From NCBI GenBank assembly GCA_019843655.1, contig JACDQD010000002.1:17321154-17385153 (forward strand): DNA of 64,000 nt, given 5' to 3'. The stretch's first letter is position 1; every line of letters begins with the position of its first letter. Of the stretch, positions 1 through 11,189 are shown piece by piece. A program made the translations under genes and the position numbers. Source of the DNA: Lethocerus indicus. Taxonomy: Eukaryota > Arthropoda > Insecta > Hemiptera > Belostomatidae. The notes beneath the pieces are model-generated. The model was given only the letters and a program-made list of their open reading frames with translations, was not told the origin of the DNA and searched no databases.

Positions 1-2495
1 TAATTATTATATAACAACGCGAAGACATTTATTCGATAATAAATTACATACTTCGTGTAGAACTCAGTTAAAACATAAGTTCGAGAATCGATTATAAAGT
101 TCGATCCGTCGATGGAATTAACTGGGGGCCCCCGCTTCAAGATTACGACAGGCCCGAGGAATAGGTTTCCGCCCTCCCCCGAAACTCCAAAATAAATCCA
201 CTCTCAAAATCTGAACCGTGCCCGAGACAATGTCATTCAACCCGAGAGAAAAAAATCCCGGTCTAATTAGTTCCTAATCAACTCGATTGTCGTCTACCGT
301 GAAACAAACTCCTCCCTTTTAATAAATGGGAACCCGTTCGGAGGCGGCGGGGGCCGGTGGGAGGAGGAGGAGGAGCTCCCGGTTATCCCTATTCTTGCGG
401 TTGTAAGAGAGAAAAGCCCCGACGAGGGTGGATGGGCTCGGTGGAAGGGTAGGGGCGGGGAGAGCTTTTGTTCCAGTGTTTGGCGCTGGGAGGGCTGCGA
501 GGGCTTGTTGTGCAGGTCTCATTGTAGCCAACAATGACTTGTAGTCCGAGGTTCATTTGTTATGTACAGGCAAGTGGGAGAGCCCTTTCCCACAACCCGA
601 CTTCACCGGCGAGCATTCCCAACAGAGTTATCAGTCACCGTCACCATAAGGGGAACTTGCGGTATACGTTGGAATTGAACTTTATGTCCACCCTACGGCA
701 CAACCTAGGTTCTTGGAGAAAGGTAGAAGCGAGCCCTGCACTGAATATTCTTCCATAATTCCTGATTTCTTTACATCCCAAAAATACCAGATTAGCGGTA
801 CGATATACATTGGGAATAACAGGGATACAATTAGGATCTGCATTGGTTGCTTCACAAACCGGTCATACATAAAAGACGAAAGTTAAAACAAGAATTGAAA
901 TATAATTAGTTGCACCCAAATTATTATTATTGACATAGCAACGAAGTTATTTTTCAAATACCTGTCTGAACATCGCGCGAATCGATTCTTAACGGTTAGG
1001 AAATAATCCTGCACGTTATGCGAATGTTGGCGGCTCTACGGTCGCACAGAAAATCACTTTCATTGCAAATATGATATGGATGAGATGAGGATAATAATCC
1101 TGGAATTAATCACTCTTTGTGTGCAAAAATCTAAATTATCTTATCTTACATCCCTGTTAGCAAACTTAGCAAACGACTTATAGCCAATAGACGAGACCTA
1201 GTGAAAAGGGGCAAATTTTCTCGCCCCGTCATGCTCTTTAATCTGGTGGCCCGCCGGTGGTAGGAGAAAAGGAAATGGTTAATTAATGAACCCCGCGGTG
1301 TTCAGTGCGTTTAATGAGCCACTAATAATTCAAGAGAAGGCGAACTCGCGCTTCTGTAATCCGCTTTCAGAAATTTATAAATCAGAGGTTCGCAATGATT
1401 AATTACGAGTTTATCTCTGACAGCGGGAAGACGCCTTCTAAATATCTACTTTGTCCCTAGCGGACGCGGGAGAGATACAACAAAATTTGTGGACGAACAA
1501 TGCTAAAATCATCTTTCAACTTTCAAACAGCGAATACAAATGTTTATTTCATTCGGTCATTAAGAGAGAAAAATAATTATGTATTTTCTATACTGGGTTA
1601 CTAATTCTACGCCAAATAAATATATGGTTTATCATAATATCATTGAGTAACATATAAGTGACTGATGTCCCGTATGAAAAATTATATAGGAACAACACCT
1701 TAAAATAATTTGAAAAACTACGATATTCTATTGAACGTCGGCAGAAAATTATTAATTATACCGTAATAATTACTGCTTTAATTGGAATATGTTCTCCGTA
1801 ATTTTAGCTAGCGGGTTAATCCGGTAATATCAAACAAATATATGCAAACGGCCGTAAAATAGACTCATAATCGACTCGATATATTGCCGAGAGGCCGCGT
1901 ATTAATTTTCAATCGGCGGGGGGCCCGAGCGAAAACCTATGTGGAAATATTCCATTTGGCCGGCCGGCCCACGAAAGTTGGCTCGATGTACGCGGCAATG
2001 CACTCAACTAAAACATTCAACCTAATTGCGCCCAACACTCTCTACAGATACCTGGACTCTAGCAGCTTCAATTATGGAATCCTCACTCCTCCCAATAAAT
2101 GATCCGCGTAGATTCCTCCGCGTATTCAAACTTAGGTGTCATTTTGAATGTAAATAGAATACCAAGAACTGTGTAAAATAAACAAGTTAAACGAGTTAAT
2201 AATAGGAATTACCACGTCAGAAGATTTCACTTTATGTGTCAACAAACCATTAATTATGCTGGTGAGATTCCAAATCCCCAAACGATGAAATAATACATCA
2301 TAGATGCAATATATCTATGAAATTTAATACTAATTGAACCAGTTTTAAATAAATATTGTAGAGTAATAAAAGTGTAGAGTGCAGCCAGACCTTTAGAAAT
2401 TAGAATAAATTATTGAAATTTTGAAACTGGTGTGGTGGGAAAGGCCAAGAAATGGACATAATCGAAAACATATTCATCAAAGGAACACGATAAAT
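1..2495. other. Gene-free AT-rich stretch with one GC block
   Basis: No coding frame, RNA gene or transposon was recognised here. A GC-richer block at about 320-530 contains a short (GGA)n run around 357-375. The rest is AT-rich with frequent TAATTA-like words. A TGATTAAT word (Exd/Hox-like) lies at 1396-1403, and a 12-bp palindrome GGCCGGCCGGCC at 1958-1969. The small frames present (under 75 codons) show no protein-like features. The stretch is read as intronic or intergenic DNA. Confidence 0.6.
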
Positions 2496-2503
2496 GAGAA
2501 ATA

Positions 2504-2830
2504 AACTTTGGGAGGGAGGGAGGTAGAGGCGGAGATAGAGAGAGAGGGAGGAGAGAGATGCCGGCTATAATTACGATGATTCTACAAAGGGAATACTGGT
2601 CCATTGACAGGAGGGACAGTATTGGCCGTGGGCGACCGGAATTCCTGGGCGCTCACAGAGGACATTCCAGAGGGAGGACGTCGGGACGGTAGGGGTTGGT
2701 GTGAGCTCGGTTTGCAATATGCCCGGCCGAGAGTGAAGTCAATCAGTGGGACATAATTGCAGTCGCCCTGTATTCGCGGTGCCGGATAAAATCCATCAAC
2801 CGCACCCCTTACCCAGGGCTCAATCATTGT
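2504..2830. other. GA-rich tract followed by GC block
   Basis: A degenerate GGGAGG/GAGAGA purine tract (about 2504-2559) leads into a GC-richer block (about 2600-2830) with no recognisable gene. GAGAG words are the binding sites of the GAGA factor in insects. That activity is inferred here, not shown. Confidence 0.45.
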
Positions 2831-2956
2831 CCGAATAATTCCATTGGACTACTTCAAGGGCTGACCTCTTAAAGCTCGTCCGTTTATTAAACGGAGAAAT
2901 TGCCACCAATTCAAGATTGGACAGCCAGATTTCTTTTAAGCAAATATTAATTCGAC

Positions 2957-2959
<3 letters not shown>

Positions 2960-3004
<45 letters not shown>
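2960..3004. repeat. (TA)n microsatellite, about 22 units
   Basis: An uninterrupted TA dinucleotide array ends 14 bp before the palindromic MITE that starts at 3019. TA arrays are natural targets for TA-specific transposons, so the two may be historically linked. Confidence 0.95.
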
Positions 3005-3008
<4 letters not shown>

Positions 3009-3018
3009 GATATTTAAG

Positions 3019-3400
3019 ATATATGAGCCGTTTATTTTGAAAGTGGCCTAAGTCCATTTATCTTCAAATCGAGATATTTAAGGGTTTACGTTTCAATGAA
3101 TTTAAAACTATATTTATAGGATACTAATGTGTCATACTGCTTAAGTGTATCTAAGGGTGTTAAATTTATAGTTCCTATTAAAATAGTGGCAATTATTAAG
3201 CGAATAATATTCGTTTTCTTATCAAGAATGGAGTTAGGCCACTTTCAACTTAAGTGTCAAGAATTATCGTATTTGCTCGGATTATAAGCAAACTGAAATG
3301 CTTTACTGATAAATAATATAAAGTTGTGCATGTAACCATGACAACCGGAAAAAATTGAAAAATGGAGTTAGGCCACTTTCAAAATAAACGGCTCATATAT
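3019..3400. mobile_element. Palindromic MITE with 41-bp terminal inverted repeats, TA-flanked
   Basis: The left end (3019-3059) and right end (3360-3400) are inverted copies of the same 41-bp sequence, beginning ATATATGAGCCGTTTATT in each inward direction, with one internal mismatch. The ends fall within TATA, which is consistent with a TA target duplication as in the Tc1/mariner superfamily. A third partial copy of the inner terminal repeat (key word GAGTTAGGCCACTTTCAA) lies internally at 3227-3248 in the same orientation as the right end. The word CTTAAGTGT also recurs inside. The element is about 380 bp with no coding capacity, so it is a non-autonomous element. The superfamily is inferred; the symmetry is seen directly. 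Confidence 0.8.
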
Positions 3401-5874
3401 GCACTTATGTGTTAGCGTAAATTGAATAATGAATTTAACCCGAAAAACTGTTCAGTAGAGGCTTATATAGATGCCCCCGAAGATATTAACAATGTGACAA
3501 ATATTTGATTTGTAATAAGAATCAAAAAACAAAATAAACTGCGACCTGAGATATCTGTAGGAATCAATACCTGCGGAATATTGTTGTTAAAGGAAGCTTG
3601 GCCGCTTTAAGAAAACGAGACGCGGCATCGCTCTCCATTAAACTTATATCGAGTTAAATTATTCGCACCGCTTGACTGACTAATGACTTTGTCAAAATAA
3701 TCGGGGTTTATCTTTACGCGAAACCACGAGACGGGAGGGTGGAAGTGGGCAAATTGATTTAGAGCGAATCTTTCTTGCGGTGAAAGCGATCAAATTTTAA
3801 GCGTGCACAGTAAACTGGGCCATGAGTCATAGCCTCCGTGGCGCCTCATTATTCATTGCCCTCCGCACTAGCAACACCTTTCCTTCGGATTCTTTTACGC
3901 ATTCTTCAGAACTACTACAACTATTGTAGTTCATGCCGGTCAAGGTTAATTAGAGAAACATCCATGAGGTTTAGGAATACGATTCGTCGTACTTTTTTCG
4001 ACAGTATCTGGTTTATATATGTATGTGGATGCATTTATTGTTTGTGTACAAGTGACTATTAAACAACGCGTTTGGGAGAAGTTATTGGATAAAGAATTGT
4101 ATTTTCACTGCATTAATAATAGCAATAATAATATAATCTAAAAATCGTACCGCTTCGAGTAAATTAAAAAAACTGTCATAAAAGTTAATCGTCGTTACAA
4201 ATCACGCATATACCAAAAAGTAGTAGTGTCCGTAGCGCTGGCAATTTATTTAAATTCGTAAAAGGGAAAACGGACCATAAAGATTATAAGGGCTCTAAAC
4301 CTGACGGGAAGTTAGGGGCGGATCGTTTGAGGCGCGCGATGAGGACTGTAAAACGGGGGTGTTTTTAAAAGGGCTGCGGGATGAGGGGTGATCACGCCTC
4401 GCTATCGGTTCACTCGGCCGAACCGAAGGAATCCCGTTTCCCATCGAGCCCGGATTAAAAGCCCCTTTATCGGTTTTATCCCTTTCGAACGGGAGAAATA
4501 AAATGGCCGCCGGGGAAGATAGATCCATCCATCTGTATAGGAGGGCGGCGAGGAGGTAAGTGAAATAAAAGGAGATCCCGGTTTAACACCGATTTTATAG
4601 CTTTTGCTCGTCCATCGGCCAACCGTCTCTTTCTCCTCGGAGCGGAGTATTCCCTGGGGTCGCGGTGATATATGAGTATTTATAGAAAAATTTTATGAAA
4701 TATTAAAATAATATGATATTAAAACATATTAATTAAAACATTTCAACGATCAGAACAATAAAGAATGATCGTAACAATTAAGAATCCTATTTCAATACGC
4801 CATTATAAATGTACAAAAACTAACACCGAGAAAAACAGGAACGATAAGTGAAGACATTTCTAGATCCGTCTGTTCTACGATGTAACGTATTGAATTCAAA
4901 TTTGAAAATTTAAATTATCAACCCATTTTATTAAATATACGCAACATCCATTTATTTTATTTCGGCGAAGAAGAAGGGAGCTTGAACAAGAAAGAAATAT
5001 ACTGAGTTCAGCTCCGGTAATGAGGTTCGATGACTATAAAATTGAGGTAGCAGAAAAAATGTCGATGAAGAATTTATCGGAGATGTTTTTGAGTTGAGAA
5101 TTCATTAAGTTTTGTTCCTGATTATTAATATAGGGACCTCGTCGAATTAATAATTTACCGGTGAATTTTTCTTTTTTTTTCCTGGGATCTCGATAAATTA
5201 CTCCAAGATAATTAGAAAAATATTTAGAATAAAAAAAAGGGGAAAAGTGAGATCAACACAAGAATGCATGAATATTCATTACACCGTCCCATCTCTATTA
5301 AAATTTAAGGAATTTGAATAAATGAAGACGCGGGGTTTGGCAGGAGACTTGGGAGCGGGAGAATGCTAGAAGGTTAAAAGAGTTAATTAATGCCTAATTG
5401 GGTGGGCCCATGGATGGGGGTTGGAAGGGCACGTTAAATTTGTTAACGGCGAAACAAATCACCGCCTTACTTTGCAGGTAGTTTCAGAATGTTTTCAAAA
5501 GTTTGATAAAAGCTAGACCCGGGGAGTTATCTCACCGTACTGTAAATGTAATTAATAAAGTATTTTATTTAAGGGGAAAATAATTAAGTCCCGCCTTTTA
5601 GAGGTCTTGAAAATTGTTTTAGAAATAAAGTTTATGGCGCTTCTTTTACGCTGTTTTTATTTTAGCCGCTATAAACAAGTCGAGTCGCCGACGCTTGTAC
5701 AGAGAGTTAGCTGCACACTAAATCCTCGCCTTTAACTGAAATAATGGGCCCGTTTGATAGCGTTCGAAAGAAACTATCTCTGGGGGTTATATTAATTTAT
5801 TTAACTACGGACGATTCCAGATTAAATGCCCGAAAATCGGGAGATAACGCCGTTAGTATATTTCAAGACGCATT
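3401..5874. other. Gene-free stretch with GC block at 4.3-4.7 kb
   Basis: AT-rich DNA flanks a GC-richer block at about 4290-4680. That block contains a GAG|GTAAGT donor-like word at 4552-4560 on the plus strand, but no acceptor or open frame pairs with it. No gene or RNA was recognised. Confidence 0.55.
4748..4785. repeat. Two-copy 19-bp tandem repeat
   Basis: Two adjacent 19-bp units, GATCAGAACAATAAAGAAT and GATCGTAACAATTAAGAAT, match at 16 of 19 positions. No function is evident. Confidence 0.6.
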
Positions 5875-5886
5875 GGGGGGGGGGGG
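5875..5886 (+). repeat. Poly-G run (G12)
   Basis: Twelve consecutive G in otherwise AT-rich DNA. Similar runs occur at 26150, 40039, 42941 and 44573. Confidence 0.95.
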
Positions 5887-7880
5887 CGAATAGATGGAAT
5901 ATTGTTAAGATATAAACAGGTTGATGATCCCCCGAGGGTCGTCGCAGGGTAGATTGGTAACATGTAAATTCCATTTGACCTTTCTCTCCCGGGTTCTACC
6001 TCCGTTAGCTCCTTCTCTAATATGAATTAATGTTCCCTAAGTTAAATTTCATTGGGAAAATGTAATTGGTTGGACGATTGATAATTACACTTCGGATTCT
6101 CGGATATCGTCAGTGTTGTTCGGAGTGCTGTTTCCGAAATGTTGAACGTTGGTAAATACCCATTTTTTATGGTTGTTTCCTGTACAAACGCTATTTAATT
6201 GGACCAGTATTATTATCTAAGTAATGGAATCGAAAAAGTCGTGTCCGTGTTCTAATGCCATAATTTAGGGTCTAGTTCATTTCCGATATCATTTTATTTT
6301 TCTGAAGAATAAACCGATGTGCTAATAATTCCCGTAAACACAGATGCTCTTTTACGGTATTCTAATCGTATTATTCAAACGCGGTGGTAATGTTTTGCAG
6401 GCTGAACGAAGATTATTGGTTACGTTATTGGTACGAGATGTGCGTGTGTATCCTCCGCGCCAGAGAGATTTGGCTACATTTAAGGGGAGTGTGGAGGGGG
6501 ATTGGAGGTTCGGGGCTTTAGTATTTCCCCAGGGGTTCTTCACAGGGTTGGGGGGTAGGTGGGATGCGGGGGCAGGGTCGACGGAATTGAAAACAAAGGG
6601 ATATGCAAGGGAGCCAAGAGACCCTCCCTCTCTCTCGTCCCTTAACTCTCACGCACTCTGGCGCTCTCTCTCTCCCTCTCACTTTTGCCCACCCCCGAGG
6701 GCGGCCGGCACCTGAGCGCCTCCTAGTTCCTCAGAATCAATCCGGCCCACCACCCCCAGGGACCCTGTGAAGGTACGTTGGGGGCGGGGGTAAGAAGTGG
6801 TCGGTTGATGGGAGGGGGGTGGCAAAATAATCACATTTAAGCCCTTGTGTATTCTCCTCAGTACACTGTCAATGATCTTCCCACTTCCTGCTGCAGACCA
6901 CAACGATCAATTTTTTTAAAAGAAAAAGTCGGCTCCTATCGACAGCAGTTTTTTTAAAACGTCTAAAATATCTTTCGTTTAAAATATATATAGTTTTTGT
7001 TCTACTGAAGTTTCTGGGGTACTGAATTGCTATCCTATTAAAAAATTAGTGTCCGCATACCCACCAATCAAAAAATAACTAAATAAACCTAAAATAAGAG
7101 GGCTGCTGGTACATTATTAAATATAAACTAATGACAATCGAATTATTTCTATACATAATTTCCGCTATAGGAATGGTGCATTTATATTCTTGTAATATTT
7201 GATTCAGTAATTATCAATATTGTAGATTCCTGATACTGTATTATTATTCCAGTTTCGAATCGTAAATAATTCCATTGTATAAATGAGCGGTCACCATTTT
7301 GTATTTGATGAGGATTATTCTGAAAAGGAGAGCTGATTCAGCACAAGCGGGTGGTGTGAAATGGAGCGGTTACCTCAGGGGAGTGATGAAGCCGAAATGC
7401 GGTGAGGTCTCCCGCCGGGCCACCCGGCATTAGTTTTATAGGATAAGCCACCGTTCAGGAAGAGCCCTTAAAAGATTTCACATTAGACGCGTCATCCAGG
7501 CCTTTGGGGGAATAAATAAGGCCGCCCTCCCGTATTGTTCCAACCAAACGAGATAAAACCGATAAAATGAGACCATCGAAAATAGAAAAATACCAGTGAA
7601 ATAATAATACATAGCCGTAACTTAAGATACAATATTTAATGCTGACGATGTATTTGATGCATTGCACAGAAAGGGAAAACTGAAACTTCCAGGAACATTC
7701 TGTAACTTATTCCGGGACACTAGGATTAGAAAAGGGGTTTAAAAAAAGTCTATGACGTCTAAAATAGATATATAATAGGTAGTCTGTGCTCTGTTCTATG
7801 GTACAATCTGCTAATGAGGTTTCGTGTGACAGGGCCACCACGGCACCGTGGCCATCGTTACGCTCCTCCAAACAGGATGC
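5887..7880. other. Gene-free stretch with GC block at 6.5-6.8 kb
   Basis: A GC-richer block (about 6470-6800) is rich in GGGG runs and CTCTCT words. It contains overlapping frames on both strands at 6344-6715 and 6679-6903 that look like chance products of base composition. The rest is AT-rich and shows no gene. Confidence 0.55.

Positions 7881-7969
<89 letters not shown>
7881..7969. repeat. (CT)n microsatellite, about 89 bp
   Basis: A nearly pure CT array interrupted by CCCTCA at about 7905-7910. Read on the minus strand it is a long (GA)n tract, with potential for H-DNA (triplex) and GAGA-factor binding. GCCATCG lies just upstream at 7851, so GAGA-type and Pho-like (GCCAT) words are close together. 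That is only suggestive of a Polycomb response element. Confidence 0.95.
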
Positions 7970-7970
<1 letters not shown>

Positions 7971-8103
7971 GTTATTCGCTTTATCCTCTCCTCCTCTCTG
8001 GCTCTCTCACTCACTCGTCTAATTTCGGTATGAGAGAGGAGCGGCGTCAATGATCGCGTGTCCCTCTTTGGCATAATGCCGCTCACGTTCGACGGAATTG
8101 AAG

Positions 8104-8165
8104 ACAGAGAGAGAGATCGAGAGGGGTGAGAGAGAGAGAGAGGAGAGAGTGAGTGAGAGGGAGGA
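8104..8165. repeat. Degenerate (GA)n tract
   Basis: A purine tract of GAGAGA units broken by single substitutions. It runs opposite in strand sense to the CT array 135 bp upstream, so the two could pair as a long imperfect foldback. Confidence 0.85.
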
Positions 8166-8456
8166 GGCGATGAGGGGCGGAGAGAGAAGGGAAATTCTGA
8201 AAGGCCCACTCCCCCCTAAAGAAGGCTCCGAATGTTTTTTAATTAAAATTGAACTCGGCTCTTCGGGTTCTCGGATTTACAAATGAATGCTGTCTTAAAA
8301 AATTCAACACCTTGTCATTATTAGGAAGCGGGATAAGGAGTCGGAAAGGCGCTTACACTTCTTTCTCCCGCCTTCTCTGTCTCTCGCTCTTTATGTCTAT
8401 TGCTCCCTCTCTCCCTTTGTACAAAAGAATGATAAAGAAGTAACACGACCTCTTAC

Positions 8457-8502
8457 CTTCGTTTAGGGACATTTAAAGTAACGTCGAGTAAAAAGGACTC
8501 AC
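8457..8502 (-). other. Candidate RS-exon (46 nt) after ratchet point 1
   Basis: On the minus strand, the 46 nt after the acceptor AG begin with GTGAGT and end in GAAG. A strong 5' splice site GTAAGA follows (8456-8451, context AAG|GTAAGA). In known recursive splicing, such a downstream donor lets the site be recognised by exon definition before the regenerated upstream donor is used. The length is not a multiple of three. Two of the three frames contain a stop (TGA in the GTGAGT itself; TAA inside), so inclusion would usually disrupt a coding message. The alternative is an ordinary microexon that happens to start with GTGAGT. Confidence 0.5.
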
Positions 8503-8528
8503 CTGAAAAAGAAAAAGACATATATTAG
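8497..8528 (-). promoter_or_regulatory. Candidate recursive-splicing ratchet point 1
   Basis: Read on the minus strand, this site has a CTAAT branch-point motif (8528-8524, branch A at 8525). A pyrimidine run of 14 bases with a single A in TCTTTTTCTTTTTCAG ends in the acceptor CAG (8505-8503). Directly abutting it is the 5' splice site GTGAGT (8502-8497). The branch A lies 22 nt from the acceptor G, a normal spacing. Juxtaposed acceptor and donor with no exon between them is the hallmark of ratchet points described in long Drosophila introns such as Ubx. The motif is seen directly; its use in splicing is inferred. The near-identical site at 48.8 kb greatly strengthens the call. Confidence 0.7.
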
Positions 8529-9009
8529 GTTTCATTTGCGGGAAAAACATTCAGTTATTTTAGCCATTAATTTCTTTATGTCATTTTTTTAATCTTACCT
8601 ACAATAAATACCTTAATTTTAACTCTTTATTTTACAAAATGTTGGGCTGAGTTTATCATAAGTTTTCATTATATAAATGTTTTATATGGGAAGCAACAAC
8701 TAATAAGTCCTGCATAATTGGGCGGCACTTATAGAATGAAGGATTTTACCTAATATTACATTACAAAGAATAAAGTACTAACCGGCTTAACGGGAACAAT
8801 TTTTAAATTTTGAAGTCAATATATTAATTACGAAAATTCAGAGAGGTTACATAGAGGGTGTAATCTATCGGCGCATGCCGGCAGATAGGAAAGCGTTTAT
8901 CGGATAGCCGCAACGATGGCTAAGTCAATTTATGACAATTTTACCGATCAGTTAGTTATAATGAGACCCTTCCAAAGTGAAATTAGGTATTCGCAAGAGC
9001 TATTACCAG

Positions 9010-9027
9010 CTCGTTCGGTTGAACGAG
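9010..9027. repeat. Perfect 7-bp hairpin
   Basis: CTCGTTC (9010-9016) and GAACGAG (9021-9027) pair around a GGTT loop, 28 bp before the tandem TATCGATA sites. Confidence 0.8.
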
Positions 9028-9054
9028 TCCCGAGAGTAATATTCAATTTTTTGT

Positions 9055-9070
9055 TATCGATATATCGATA
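9055..9070. promoter_or_regulatory. Tandem DRE sites (TATCGATA twice)
   Basis: Two perfect, directly adjacent copies of TATCGATA form a 16-bp palindrome. TATCGATA is the binding site of DREF, and its CGATA core is shared by the insulator protein BEAF-32 in Drosophila. The sites usually mark housekeeping promoters and domain boundaries. There is no gene start here, so a boundary or a cryptic promoter is possible. Binding is inferred. Confidence 0.5.
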
Positions 9071-11189
9071 TAATATGGTATCAGCATTATTCCGTATATT
9101 TCGCAAATTATTATATGTCTCCTGAACGACAATGCGATTTAGATTGACATAGTGACATAACTCGGGAGTATTGTAGTATCCGTTTTTCAGACATTATAAT
9201 ACCTACTAAATAATTTTTAGAGTACAGTTTCTGACATTTAATGGTATTAAATATTTTTTAAGCCGATTCATTAGAGTAGTATATACGATAATTTAGGTGT
9301 ATATTCACTATCCCCTAAACCGGAAGGCGCTCCCCGGATGGGTTCTGGTTTCCCATAAACCGTCGTATTTTTGGATACATTTTTACAAGATTTCCTCGGT
9401 ACATGAAAGACTCAACGATTTATTTGAAGGTAAACGGGGAAGACGGAGGGGAAAAAAGACAAGGCGAGATATAAGGGGTGGACGATAAGCGGGTTGAAAA
9501 CAGATATTTGGGGGTAGAAAAAGTAGGAGGTCTGAAATAATGGTTATTGGCTGCTCCATTCATTATCCCGCCTCCTAATTAAATGCTTTAAATTGGCCCC
9601 AAGAAACCCCTTGCCAATAAAGAGCCTATGTTAATTACGTGTTCCGAATAGTTGGTAGAGATGAGGATCACAGCCGCTGGATATTGCAATCGGATGTAAT
9701 ATATAAGTTAAGCAAGGTTTCGAAGAAGGTTTTAAACACTGAATATTAATACAGAAATATGTTTCGGATCACGAGTGTCGACTAAACTTTGCAGCGTGTA
9801 GTCTAAAACTCGGCTATTTTATAAATAGCCAAGGCTTACATTAGTTACATTTTAGTTAAGTACAAAGAATGTAATTGAGTCTGTAGTTAAAATTAGTTAT
9901 TCATAGAATTATTCCTGAATGTAATCAATTTGAAAGTGCTACTCATTTCTATTTCCTAGATAACACTCTTCTACCTTAACAACTATTGATATGTTTAGAA
10001 AATAACAACTTCGTGCACCAATTATTTATTTATTAAACCGAATGAATATTGGAAAGTTCCCAAGGGGCTTACAAGTGATTTAAACCATTATCCTGTATAT
10101 TCCGCGAGGAAAATTTCAAATCCGCGGAAGACTTAATCCTAATGGTAAAGTTCACCTTGTAGCAGTAGCGGCTCAACTTGATAAGTACACATTAAAAAGT
10201 GTGTCCAAAGTTGGGTGCTCATGCGGGTGTTAATTTTAATTCTGATCGCGATGAGTCCGATGAATTGTGTTTTCCCGCAGGAACATTTGAAATATCTTAA
10301 GGCGTTTGAAAAATAGTAGTTTCAAAAGAACACATAGGGGAAAATATTTTATTCTTAATACATAAGAACCGCACGGAATCGCGGTCACCAATCGCCTATT
10401 TGATCTTAAACTGGTCCTAAGTCTCAGATTTATTTCTGCCTGTTAGACTATAATTAAGTTCGACTTCTTCAATTTTTAGGAAGGAAAAATCCGGCCCTCG
10501 AACCAATTCAAAATTTCCCTTCATATGAAAAAGGTCCCCTCCTCCTCACAGGCGAACGAGTTTTCTATGCACAACCCCATTCCTCCACACCTAAATTTAT
10601 ATGCAGGTGTGCCTGCCGTACCGCCATTATTCCCAGTCACACTTTCATCCCTTCCTTTCGCCGAAGGGGCGAAAATATATATTTTTTTATTTAATTACTT
10701 CCGGTCACACCAGTCACGTTCTTAGGACTTTAATTTTTGACTAGCGCTTCCATCAACATATCCGGCGATTTTAGGAACGGATTTCCGATAGAAGTTATAC
10801 TCCTGCGTTCCATTTTATTTGAATATCAGGAAATGTTACACAGCTGTAATTTCCATTTTTAGTAGTCCAATAGTTTCCAATAGAGAAGGCGGAATATAAA
10901 ATTTATATTAATTATACCATACATACTACGAGGGACCAGTTAATAGGAGAAAAAATACGTTTGACATTACGAATATAACATTTGAATTCGTCATCAATCG
11001 TTGATATTAAGAATTAATAAAACACGAATAACATAAATGGAGTAAAGAAGTTTGAAAAAATCAGGCAAAATATAGTTTTTTCGAACGTGTGTTGTCTAAT
11101 TATTACACGAAGTACTTTATACTTGTACCGTCCCTAATCTCATCCCCGGAATCGTCTCCGTCAAAATGTTATGATAAGAGGATCGCGGT

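Larger units (their letters stand above)
8530..11180. other. Gene-free AT-rich stretch
   Basis: Mostly AT-rich with no recognisable gene. A 70-codon frame at 8916-9125 opens with a reasonable ATG context (CAACGATGGC), but it spans a hairpin and a palindrome and has no protein-like features I recognise. The DRE palindrome and hairpin inside are listed separately. Confidence 0.55.

Noticed and set aside
825..840. Sequence resembling a homing-endonuclease site (ATAACAGGGAT)
   Set aside because: Only a partial match and no accompanying endonuclease gene; expected by chance.
7786..8209. Several frames encoding Ser-Leu or Arg-Glu repeats
   Set aside because: Translations of the (CT)n/(GA)n microsatellite; the same applies at 18004-18394.
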